This document shows positions 21,506-31,224 of a stretch of 31,603 bases of DNA, piece by piece. The DNA comes from Sperchopsis tessellata (lineage: Eukaryota; Arthropoda; Insecta; Coleoptera; Hydrophilidae), in NCBI GenBank assembly GCA_033557685.1, contig JAWQRN010000311.1, positions 1 to 31,603 of the forward strand. The letters run 5' to 3'. How positions within the stretch are numbered: the first letter of the stretch is position 1; the number at the start of each line of letters is the position of its first letter. The notes under the pieces were generated by a model. The model saw only the letters and a list, made by a program, of their open reading frames with translations. It had not been told where the DNA came from and ran no database searches. The position numbers and the translations under genes are program-made.

Positions 21506-21650
21506 ATCATGGACTAATCACGTTAGAAATGAGGAGATTCTACGGAGAATGGGGAAGGAACGGGAAATATTAATTGCAGTCAAGGTCAGGAAACTGGAAT
21601 ACCTCGGACACATTATGAGGTGCTGCTCGTAGGGAGTCATTACTGGAGAT
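21506..21650 (+). mobile_element. LINE C-terminal fragment of another lineage
   Basis: The frame reads SWTNHVRNEEILRRMGKERE and KLEYLGHIMR, the C-terminal motif that follows RT in a widespread insect LINE group. Only about 140 bp remain. It is wedged between two other LINE copies. Confidence 0.75.
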
Positions 21651-22200
21651 GTTTCCTAGTTTGATGTATATCCAAGATGGTGTTTCACTGGGTTCTATTC
21701 TGGGACCCATTTTATTCTCTACTTGTACCTGCAGTTTGACTTCAGTATTAATTCATTATAAGTCTCAAATGAACACTGATGACTTGTTGATTTGTGCCTG
21801 GGTAAACAATGACAAAATTATTGACAGATTTTTCTTGTAAACTTTTCAACTGTTCAAAGTTTTCAGTCATGTTAAACAAGTCTCATCGAGTTTAACAATT
21901 TTGGGGTTAAGTCTTGTCTGGATAGTACAGACTTATTCAAAAGCTCCAAAATTCTTGCCTATATTTTATTTACAGTTTGAGAAGAAGAGCTTGTTTCATA
22001 TGCTCTTATGTGGTGAAATATGTTTATCATGGTTCAAGTCGAGCTCTGTACTTTGCATATTCTCATCATGTTACTATTTCTTCAACTTCCTCCATACCTT
22101 TACGATAAAAAGACTTTTAGGACTGCCGTTCGTAATGATTCTAAGATTCAGAAATTCTATATCTATCCCACAGTATAGGCTGTAAAAATTTAATTTAAGA
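21651..22200 (+). mobile_element. LINE RT palm fragment
   Basis: The frame 21649-21837 reads GVSLGSILGPILFSTCT followed by KSQMNTDDLLI, corresponding to GVPQGSILGPILF and YADD of a LINE RT, with A replaced by T in the catalytic box. The following 350 bp (including KRLLGLPFVMILRFRNS, about 22110) look like the degenerate thumb/C-terminal region. It is non-functional. Confidence 0.7.
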
Positions 22201-23380
22201 GAGCTTGTTTCTATTGTGTGACCAAAATTTATAACATAATTCCTTTGGTCATAGTTCCGTAACAGCTTTGTAAAAGAAGCTTAAAATTTTTATTTTCACC
22301 TAGCTCAATTAATTAAAGATAATGAATTTGTGTTGCATCTGTTTGAGTGCTGCTCATCTCTTGTGATTTATTGGTTTTGGTAGAAGAACAGTTAGCTGCT
22401 TGTAGCCAACCTGAAATAAATACATTTGCACATCAACATTTTTTTACTTTTGTAACTTTTCTAGCCTACAGAATATATTTATTGTCATATAGCAAAATGT
22501 CTATTCTTGTTTGAGTCAATAAGTGGACATTTTATATATTTATTTTATTCAGAACAACGTAGTGAAAATTTTGATTGAAATTCGAGTCAAACATGGCATT
22601 GCATCATTTTTGTAGTGTGCATTTCTTTCAGAATGTAAAGTTTAATAATTTTTATAAATTAAAAACACGGACAAAACATTTTCATCAAAATGCATAAAAA
22701 AATCCTTAAAAAATAAATCCAAAAGATTATTTGCCTCGTTTGATTTTAAATGATTTTTAATATCCAGACAAGCTTAGCTTCCTCTTTCTGGATTTAATAA
22801 TTTTGTAAAATCTATTACAATTATTTGATAAAACTCCATTTTGAATAAAAGTTAATTTGAGATATACTCAAAACAAAATATTTGAATTTTATAGTGTTAG
22901 AAAATACAGACAGATCTCTAGAAACAAGTTGGATTATAAGTCTTCTCTTGAATTTAGCTAGGAAAGATAAATAACCTTGGCTTAATTTTGAAAATTGTGA
23001 GATCACACATCACTACAAAACACACATTTTTTCTTCTCGCTATAAATACTGAGCATACTTTTTATGTGCATATTCACGTCTTTAAATAAGTTTCCCCCCA
23101 ATTTATAAATAGTATCAGCTCAATGCAAAACATATCCTACACTGCATGCGCAATGAATATCAATGTACGAAAATTTGGATGTCAGTTTTTCTTGAATACC
23201 AGCTTTACTCTGCTGTATAGTTGTTACTTTTATCCTGATATTGATATTAATATTAGTTGCATACAGTACAATCTAGATATTAACATATCAATTTCATAAT
23301 TCTTAATAATTGTCTGGTTGAGTGGAAGTCATAAGTCAGTTCAAAAGTACTGCTATCGTCATGGGTGACTAATGTGGGCA
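22201..23380. other. Unassigned AT-rich stretch
   Basis: About 1.2 kb with no frame longer than about 60 codons that resembles a protein, no long repeat and no splice-site-bounded exon matching the helicase C-terminus. One short candidate 3' splice site (ttattcag|aacaacg at about 22553) opens 21 codons, but they match nothing I know. Probably decayed repeats. Confidence 0.5.
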
Positions 23381-25420
23381 ATTTTTGATTTCACGTGTGG
23401 CAGGTGACAGTGCAATGTGTATCGACAATGTTTTCACAGACTGTCATGTGTACAATTCGTGGATTGTGAGTTCTAATTTGTCGAATCATAATAGTCAGTT
23501 AACTTGACATTGATGAGTCCTGTGGGAGACTTTTCAATTATACCAATAATTAAATATTTATGACTTCAGTCGCATAGGAAACCTAGTCGGAGGTTTTTAT
23601 TTCCGAGGGTGCCAATGAAGCATTTGACGGATTATATGAAATATTGAATTCTTATTTCACTAGGGCTTTCCCTTTGAAAAGGATTGAACGAAGTAATAAA
23701 AAATCATTTAAAGACAAATTGAGATTTGCAATAACAAATGATGACAATATCCAACAAACTAAAAATAATTAAACGCTAAGAGTAATTTCCAAAATAACAC
23801 ATAATTGTAGGGTGTCTGAGGCCTTTAGAACAGCGAAGTTGGATTATTAAAGAACAAACGCCATGAGCTCAATGAAAAGCTTATTGCCAAAGCTGATGCG
23901 ACTCCTAGAGCAGTCTGACATGTCATAAATTATGAAACTGGAAGGGGAAAACTTCATAACAAAAATGACCTCCCTGGTACAACAACTAATTCATTCAATA
24001 TATTTTTCACAACCATTACTGAAAGAATTGTCGATTCACTCCATAAAATTAAGAAACCAATTAACTTTTCTCACTATTTATCCAATAAGTGCAAAAACAG
24101 TATGTTTTTGAGACCTGCCACAGGACAGGATGTGCTTGACCAAGTCCAAAAAGTCAATGGTAGATATGCATTAGCGTCTATGGCTTCTCCGCTAAATTTA
24201 TTAAAAATAATATAGACTATTTAGTTATGCCATTAACAATAATAATAAATTTGTGCTTTGAACAGAGAGTCTTTTCGGATAAATAAAAATGAGCTATATT
24301 GAAAAGTGGAAATCGGAACGACTTAAAAAACTATAGACTTATATCGATTTTGTGGGCCTTATCAAAGGTTTTTGGGAATTGGTGGCTCTTAGGTGGATGT
24401 CTCATTTGGAAAAAAATGGAATCTTGACTCCTGACCAGTATGGGTTTAGGGAGAGATCGGGCGCCGTTCTTTGGACGGTCATTGTTGTCCTTGATTCTCT
24501 GGAGAGGGGTGGTGTGTCATCTACAATATTTGTGGATCTCAGCAAGGCTTTTGACAGCGTGTCACACGATATCTTGCTAGAAAAAATACAACACTCGATG
24601 TGTGTGGGTTGCCTTCTGATCTGTTCAGGAGTTTCTTGTATTCTAGAAACCCAGCTTGTGGAGTTTGACACGGATGTAAGTGCACCATTAGATATTGTAA
24701 GGGAAGGTCCCTCAGGGGAGTGTACTTGGTCCATTGTTGTTTTTGATATATATCAATGGCCTGTCCAATTGCGTTCCAGCGGAAACTGTGCTATTTGTCG
24801 ATGACACTACATTAATACATAGTGCTCCACACATACAAACGTGTCAACTTTTGTTATCAGATAGTTTGGAAATAGCAAATACATGGTTCGTTTGCAATGA
24901 CCTAAAACTAACTTCTGATATGAGGAAACTTGTCGAGTTTGGTAACAGGCTAGACATATCATGGTGTTCCAGAAGGTTATCTGGATGTGACCATTGACTC
25001 AAGGTTGACATGGACTGATCATGTGATACAGTTGGAAGTTAAATTATCGAGGGCCCTTTATGCTGTTTTAAGGGTGGCAGATATTGTTGGCCGAAATTTG
25101 TTTAGGATTGCATACCATACAATTTTTCATAGTGTGATGGTATACGGTATAAACGCTTGTGGCACAACTACTAGCACAATTAATAAACTCAGATCTTGTG
25201 AGAGTTGCAGGGAACCTTTCATTCAGTTGGGAATCATGACGCTGCCCTCCTTAATTGTATATCATACATGATTAGTATCAGGGAAAACCTGCATTTATGT
25301 CGAAGTTTTACTGTCACCCATGATTACCAGTACCAGATATAACACAAATTTATTAATCCCCACTCATAGGCTATGTCTTCTGACAGAAATATCTAGTAGT
25401 AGTAGTATTTTATTATTTAA
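23381..25420 (+). mobile_element. CR1/Jockey-like LINE, plus strand, degenerate
   Basis: The endonuclease end is near 23425 (CIDNVFTDCHVYN...SSNLS). RT fingers follow after about 24325 (NYRLISILWALSKVF). At 24352-24600 are LEKNGILTPDQYGFRE and FVDLSKAFDSVSHDILLEKI. The palm at 24734-24820 has LFLIYINGLSNCVP and LFVDDTTLIHS (usual FADD is FVDD here). The C-terminal part at 24987-25271 reads VTIDSRLTWTDHV and SRALYAVLRV. Frameshifts separate these blocks. Confidence 0.87.
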
Positions 25421-26880
25421 AAATCCAACAGGACATAAACATAGTCAAAATTAATTAACAATAAATAACAAAACACATTTCATTGCAACAAATCTTATAA
25501 CATGATAATAATAATAAAATACAATAATTATAATACAATAACCCAAACAGACACAAGAAAATGTTTAGCACCACTAGCAAACATAGCATGATCTTTAATA
25601 TTTTTAAAATTTGACGGCAACGCATTAAAAGCCCTAATTGCACTATAAGAAGCACCTGCCACGGTATTTGGTGGACATACTCCGTGAGACATCCGAATTT
25701 CTCGTGAAGTATTTCGGATTCCTCTTCACAAAGCACACCAATCTAAAAACATACAGAGAAGGCAGAGGCATTATGTCGAGATCCCTGAAATGGTTCCTGC
25801 AAGAAGTCGTGGATGAAACACCAACAATGCATCTTATTATTCTCTTTTGAAGAACAAAAAGTCGACAAGCAAAAGGCGAGCGAAGAGCCCCAACAAATCA
25901 GACCATAGGACAGCCTGGACTCAAAATGTGCAAAATAAAAGACCCTGAAAGCAAAATCATCCACTGCATGCTTAATATTTCTAATAGCATACAGGGCAGA
26001 GTTGATCCGGAAATAATGCCCCTCAATATTTGGCCCAAATTTAAAAGATTGGTCCAATGTTACACCCAGGAACATGGTCATCTCCACCTGTGGCACAGAT
26101 GTACCCTTCAGTCGCATTAAAATAGATGTACTCCCCAATCAGTGTTCGCTTCAAATTACAAGAAGTGCAGTCTTACCACAGTTAAGTGACAAACTGTTCA
26201 ACTCGCTCCAAGAACACATGGAGTCCGCAATACCTGACAAAGAGAGATACTTCATTCACAGATAGGCCACTTGCCACATATGAAGTATCGTCAGCAAACT
26301 GACACAGGACACCGCGATGGAGATCGTTCACATAAATCAGAAACAACAGAGGGCCCAACACAGAATCCTGCGGGACGCCCCTATCAATTTCCGTCCAAGG
26401 AGAGAAATGCTCTCTTCTGTACTCTTTTAAACCACTCCTGACGCAACCCCAACACTCCATGTGAGATAATATCGAAAGCCTTGGAATAGTCAAAAAAGGC
26501 TCCTGCAACAATAGAACCTCTATCCAGTTCCCTAAGAATATAATGGTCCATAATTTTTAACATCATCCTTAGGTCGCTTCTTATGAATAGGTATTAACTT
26601 CCCAATCTTCAACTTATCTGGAAAAACCCCCTGGACAAAGGACTCATTTATAATATGTATCAAAGACCCACAAATACTATCAGAAACCAACTTCAAAATA
26701 CAACATGAATTCCATCCATGCCCATAGAAGCCTTAAACGAGATGGCCTTAATAAACTCAGCAATCTCACCTTCATCTGTCGGATGTCAATTAACAGGTCC
26801 TTGAGCCCTTAATTGTGCAAATGGATGGGGGATGTATGGTAATCTTAAAACCTTAGAGAGGAAACCGTAAGTGGAATACA
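25391..26880 (-). mobile_element. CR1/Jockey-like LINE, minus strand, degenerate
   Basis: Read from right to left: DEGEIAEFIKAISF and SMGMDGIH (RT block 1, about 26790-26710), GVFPDKLKIGKLIPIHKKRP (about 26600), FDYSKAFDIISHGVLG (about 26480), IDRGVPQDSVLGPLLFLIYV and LCQFADDTSYVA (intact FADD near 26290), FLGVTLDQSFKFG (about 26070) and FESRLSYGLICWGSS (about 25940). The 3' end at 25391-25400 is an ACT repeat (agtagtagtagt on the plus strand), a usual CR1-type tail. Frameshifts and small deletions are present, notably between blocks 2 and 3. Confidence 0.88.
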
Positions 26881-27305
26881 GCCTACTGTCCGATGTAAAG
26901 CTTATATAAAAAAAAATGCACAAAGACAGCCAGACATGGATTAGAGACAGACAAACACATGAAGAAATCAGTTAGCAGAGAGGAACGGGGGTATCAGAGA
27001 AATAGATACATAGACTAGTACAAATTTAACGTTAGGTTACTGTTACGTTGGTAGAACCAGCCCCATAGAAGTTTTAAAAATTATACAAACACTGACAATA
27101 ATAAACAAACAGACCGCAAATTTAACGTTACATCTCTAACCCAGTGCATGTAGAAGTGAGTCCGAAGGCGAGGTGAAAGTTGGGAAAGTAATCTGAAACC
27201 CAGCCAAAAAAGAAATTCCGAAGAAAACACTCTCCCTCCTCCTGCGTTCAAACATGCTACTATGTCTCGACGTGCCACAGGCACGCACGTTGCCGCATTT
27301 CTTCC
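26881..27305 (+). other. Probable 5' region of the Q-rich gene
   Basis: About 420 bp that becomes noticeably more GC-rich from about 27120. The 12-mer AAATTTAACGTT occurs twice, about 100 bp apart (near 27023 and 27118). No TATA box or clear initiator can be pinned down. The region would hold the promoter and 5' UTR of the gene starting at 27306. The two minus-strand frames here (27081-27284, 27136-27324) match nothing. Confidence 0.4.
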
Positions 27306-27332
27306 ATGGACATTGTTGTACCATTAAAGCAG
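27306..27332 (+). CDS. Q-rich protein gene, proposed 9-codon first coding exon
   Basis: An ATG in TTCCATGG context starts M-D-I-V-V-P-L-K-Q and ends exactly at a codon boundary before a good donor, CAG|GTAATT, at 27333. The next exon (27477) also opens at phase 0, so the join is clean across a 144-bp intron. The support is splice-site quality, phase agreement and the local rise in GC. There is no protein match to confirm it, and the large exon could instead belong to another transcript. Confidence 0.5.
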
Positions 27333-27476
27333 GTAATTACAGACAGAGCAGTGCTAGAATCTCATCTCTTGGTTGGAATACACTGAAAATCTATTAGTAA
27401 ATTTCTATAATAAACATTCATAGTGTGAGTAAGGAAGTATTGAAGTTATAATTAAAATTTACATATTTTCTTACAG

Positions 27477-27974
27477 AATGCTCCTACGCCTGGCCGAACG
27501 ATAGTGATGAACCAAGCAGGACGAGTGACAACTTCTACAGGAAATCAAAAAATAGTGTTCCTAACACAAAGGCCTCAAACTCCTGGTGGAGTGACGCATC
27601 AGAATCAACCTACTACTCCGACGCAACAAAATACTGTGGTAAAGTTCGTATCGAACCCAAACACACCGAACTCTCAGAAGATTGTTACGACGCAGCAGAA
27701 GTTGGTGGTGGTGTGTATGCCGAACACGAGTTCCACGACAACAGTGAGTACGCAGGGAAACATACAGTCAACCGTCAATATTCAAACGCAAAGTATTCTC
27801 AACCCCGGTGTCAGTCAACTACAACAACAACAACTGTTGACACAGGCACAGAAACAGAATATTTTACAACAAAAATTATTGAAAGAACAGCAAATTCAAC
27901 AACAGCAACAACAAATCCAACAACAGTTGCAGCAACAACATCAGCAATCGTTAGACGACATGTCACATTTATAA
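27477..27974 (+). CDS. Q/T/N-rich nuclear-type protein, main exon
   Basis: The acceptor TTTCTTACAG ends at 27476. The 165-codon frame starts NAPTPGRTIVMNQAGRV and ends SLDDMSHL before TAA at 27972-27974. Residues are rich in T, Q, N, P and S early on (KIVFLTQRPQTPGG, VVKFVSNPNTPN), and the last third is glutamine-rich with Q runs of up to five (about 27885-27950). No catalytic domain, signal peptide or membrane segment is visible. Composition recalls activation or scaffold regions of transcription and chromatin cofactors, which is inference only. With the proposed first exon the protein is about 174 residues. Strong codon periodicity and absence of stops in a TE-rich setting argue that it is a real host gene. 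I do not recognise the family. Confidence 0.75.
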   Translation, partial: NAPTPGRTIVMNQAGRVTTSTGNQKIVFLTQRPQTPGGVTHQNQPTTPTQQNTVVKFVSNPNTPNSQKIVTTQQKLVVVCMPNTSSTTTVSTQGNIQSTVNIQTQSILNPGVSQLQQQQLLTQAQKQNILQQKLLKEQQIQQQQQQIQQQLQQQHQQSLDDMSHL

Positions 27975-28189
27975 AAAGTTACATATTTATATTTAGAATA
28001 TATATTTGTTATTGTTTATTATATTTAATAATACATTTGTAATATAAGAAGACTTCCAGGGTTTTTTTTTTACATATGTATGCGTTTATGACCTTGCCTG
28101 AAAGCTTTTGTGTTTAATAATTATTTAGTCACTTTTGTAAGGACAAATTGTGAAAATGTCTGCTGCTAGCATACATAAAACGATGATCT
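27975..28189 (+). other. 3' UTR and downstream region of the Q-rich gene
   Basis: AT-rich sequence following the stop codon. No canonical AATAAA is clearly placed; the polyadenylation site is undetermined. Confidence 0.4.
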
Positions 28190-28480
28190 CAGTACACTGT
28201 TATGTTGTAGTTTTTATTTATTCAGGCTGTTTGTTTGGAGTTAATTGTGCTTAAAACTGCAACATATTACTTAGTAATGGAGACAAAAGAGAGCCTTGTG
28301 GCATGCCCTGTTAAAGAAGAAACCCTTTCCTTACGAAATATTTGAGGTGATCTGGACTCTTAAACAAAAAAGTTCAGTCTCGTTTAACAGAGATATTATA
28401 TTATTATAATCTATGACTACTAGCTGGAGAAACGACATTGGCAAAAATTGTCATGCTTATGAAACATTTTGACATTAAAA
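28190..28480 (-). mobile_element. Short LINE RT remnant
   Basis: On the minus strand, 28310-28270 reads GMPQGSLLSPLLSN, the conserved RT palm motif upstream of the catalytic YADD. Stops lie on either side. About 300 bp between the Q-rich gene and the next gene. Confidence 0.55.
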
Positions 28481-28604
28481 TACATGCAACAATTGTTTTC
28501 ATTAGGACCAACTTTTCATATAGGCTTAGTATCTGTTTATTTCTTTATGCCAATAATAATCAAGTGTCAGAATATAGCTGTCAAAAATAACTTTTAGATT
28601 TAAA

Positions 28605-28796
28605 ATGGCGGATGGTGATTATGACTGTTCATATAGACCTCCTGTGGATGCTCCTAAGAAAAAATGCGAACCAAAAAGCCCGTATCTTGTTATTCGAAAA
28701 ATCGTCCGACTCATGGATGATCCAATGTCATCAGATCAAGTTGATAGACAGTTGAGCCTTCTTCATGAGTTCATTGGTACTTGTACTTATGGATTT
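28605..28796 (+). CDS. Unrecognised protein, first coding exon
   Basis: The ATG at 28605 (TAAAATGG) begins MADGDYDCSYRPPVDAPKKK. An amphipathic segment follows (PYLVIRKIVRLMDD, VDRQLSLLHEFIG). Two donors are possible. GTACTT at 28777 leaves one base of a codon. GTATCC at 28797 ends at a codon boundary and joins in phase to the exon at 29039. I give the latter end because the phases agree, though the donor is weak. The start looks genuine: acidic, initiator-like N-terminus, no similar transposon protein. Domain content is unknown; the helical look suggests an alpha-solenoid-type protein, which is inference. Confidence 0.6.
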
Positions 28797-29038
28797 GTAT
28801 CCTTAAAATATGTTAGATAAATATAACCCACAAATATTGTTATATTTTAGTGGTTTTTAGTTCTGTCTTCTGTAAAACAAACACGAAACGAAAATAGAAC
28901 TTCATTTTGGTCAAAAACTCAACAAATTATTTAATTTCGTCAATTAGAGTGGACACACTGTTAAGAATTTAGAACACATTTAACGTTTGTTTGAAATATT
29001 CTAGCTAATTCATATTTTCCCTAAACATGACATTGCAG

Positions 29039-29225
29039 TGGGTAAGAGATTTACCTTATATATTAAGACTTATCGAACTGCTGGTAGAGCGTTACCAGGA
29101 CATACCACAGTTCCGAAACCCTTTGGAATATCTGCTTGCTGCATGTGCGACGCCACCAATGATGGTACGATCTTCGGAGGTTTTATATTGCACCAGAGAT
29201 GTACAGGAATTATTTACACTTTTAG
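29039..29225 (+). CDS. Unrecognised protein, second coding exon
   Basis: The acceptor CATTGCAG ends at 29038. The frame WVRDLPYILRLIELLVERYQ, FRNPLEYLLAACATPP, and CTRDVQELFTLL is open throughout and helical, with leucine spacing like HEAT/ARM-type repeats. It ends with one base before GTAAAT at 29226. The helical character matches the preceding exon, and both probably belong to one gene running off the window. No later exon is seen before 31603. It has no similarity to the surrounding transposons. Confidence 0.65.
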
Positions 29226-29665
29226 GTAAATGTTTAATATCATTTTAAAAGTCGTAGTGTAAACATTTTATATCTACGAATTATTTAATAATCCATTCTC
29301 TTATTTATCGTAATCTGTTAAATTATAAAGAAAATATAGTGTCAGTAATTCTTTTGGGAAGTGTAGAAAATGCTACTCCGATTTTATAAATTTGCTTTAG
29401 AAATAATGTCTTATATAGGCAATATAAATCTTTAAGAAAAAAAATGCTGAAAATCCAATATTTAACCGGTTTTCTTTAAAAGAAACATACATTATCCTGA
29501 AGGGACTTTTAACCCTTCCTTAACCTTCAACCTAAAGTGGTGCGTAATGCACTCTTAATGTAAAGGAAGTCTATGCTAATTTACTAGAGAATTATTACAA
29601 TGAAAATAGCCACATATTTACAGTATTGGACAATATTAAAGCAATTATTAATAAACAAAAATAAT
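29226..29665. other. Intron sequence, AT-rich
   Basis: About 440 bp without a recognised element. A mildly less AT-rich segment at 29505-29560 (ttaacccttccttaacc) has no partner. Confidence 0.6.
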
Positions 29666-29669
29666 ATTT

Positions 29670-30062
29670 TCAAAACACATTCATGTACGGCCAAGGAAGC
29701 AACAAATTCTTATTCTAATGTGAAAATGGCAGTTTTGTGTAGATTAATATATAATTAGCATGATGATAATTCAATTGAAACATTGCGATTCCTCTTACAA
29801 TATACTCACTCGCGATCTCAAAGCATATATACAGGGAATGAAATAAGTATTCGTACGTGGAAAACAGCTAATTACTATCAAGAGCAGTGCTGATGACGTC
29901 TTAATGAGAAAAACACGAGTCCACTGCAATTCTGTTTGTTTCCCATCATTTTGCGTTACGTAGTTCATTTCTGTATTTAATATATTGACTTGGCCGGCTT
30001 ACTTGATATTTGATTTTATCAAATATTAATATTACACATTCAAGGAAGCAACAAATTCTTAA
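29670..30062 (+). repeat. Dispersed repeat, copy 2, with partial tandem unit
   Basis: 29745-30062 matches copy 1 at 222-522 in the same orientation. The terminal motif 'gaagcaacaaattctta' occurs here twice, at about 29696 and about 30045. The element therefore looks like a tandem array with a period of about 350 bp that has been reduced to one full and one partial unit. Confidence 0.75.
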
Positions 30063-30234
30063 GACATACCCAGATAAATTGTTCACAAAAAATCGTCATG
30101 TGTTCTTTTTTCAATATATCTTATTTCGAAAGCAACTTTTTACTAAACTGCCATTTGGTATGAATATTTTGGGCAGAACAGTTATGAGCAATAAAATGTC
30201 TATAGAGAATGTGTAAAATTGTAACAAAAACTAT

Positions 30235-31030
30235 TTATTATGTTCGAATTTGTGGTGTAATAAATATGAAACGTGGTGGTGCCCTCAAAACTAGTCCGAT
30301 AGTTGATAAGAACATTAAAATCATCTCATAAAATAAACCTTTGAAGAGTGCGAGCGAAATAAAGGCTGAAATGCCTGGAGTTAATATCTCTTCAAGAATA
30401 ATAAGACGCATGCACAATGAATCTGGGATAAAGAATTACCGTCCAGCTAAAAAACTTTTGTTATCTGAAAGAACAGAAGAGCGAGGTTGGAGTTTACTTA
30501 TAGACACCTCATTTGGTCGCCAAAAAACTGAGAAAACTTTCTTTTGTAGTGATGAATCCAAATTTTACTTAATTAAAAGTGATTTAATACAACTTGTGAA
30601 ACGTCCTGTCAACAATCAATACCTAACTCATTATACTACATATTACTTACCTTTGAATCATAAGATGCTCCCCAGTTTTAAGTCGATTTTGCTGTGTGAA
30701 AAAGTGTATAGTCCGAAAAATATGGTATGTTCTTCCGCATGGAGGAGGTAAAATAATGATGTGGGGTTGCTTTTCCGCTAATTGAAGAAAAGACGAATTA
30801 TATTATGCTGAGTTAAATATGCCATCACGATTTGTATTTTAGCAGTTAGTGAAACAGTGGTTCTGAAAAATGGTACACCTGGCCCAGTCACCTGATCTAA
30901 ATCGCGTAGAATACCTAAGCAAGGTATTGGTTAATAATACTAGAGGGAATAAGTTAAAAAATTCACAACTGTAGATATCTGTGCACTACAAAAATTAGTT
31001 CATTCATGCCAAAAACATGTCTGAGTAATT
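30235..31030 (+). mobile_element. Tc1-family transposon remnant
   Basis: The plus-strand frame 30341-30748 reads SASEIKAEMPGVNISSRIIRRM (second helix-turn-helix), YRPAKKLLLS, FFCSDESKFYLI (first catalytic Asp, SDES) and VKRPVN. After a frameshift, HGGGKIMMWGCFSAN follows at about 30739-30783. LAQSPDLN (usual PQSPDLNPIE) is at about 30877-30900. The segment with the second catalytic Asp is deleted and the extreme N-terminus is not visible. Stops interrupt several blocks. Confidence 0.85.
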
Positions 31031-31224
31031 AAAAATAATGGATTTTAGACAAAATTTAATTAAAATACTTTTTTCTCGTTTAATCTATTGTCTTTTTATG
31101 TTGTTACTAAAAAACAAAGTATTTTTTAATTTGTGTTTTCATTTATGGAATTAGTAACATTTGTTTATAAATTCATATTATACAAATTTAACCTCAAAAA
31201 TTATATTACAAAACATCAAGAAAG

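Noticed and set aside
27081..27324. Two overlapping minus-strand frames near the Q-rich gene
   Set aside because: No splice structure or family resemblance; the region is better explained as the 5' end of the plus-strand gene.
27713..28042. A 109-codon plus-strand frame overlapping the Q-rich gene
   Set aside because: It is the out-of-frame shadow of the CAA/CAG repeats (giving T/A-rich residues) and has no independent acceptor or domain.
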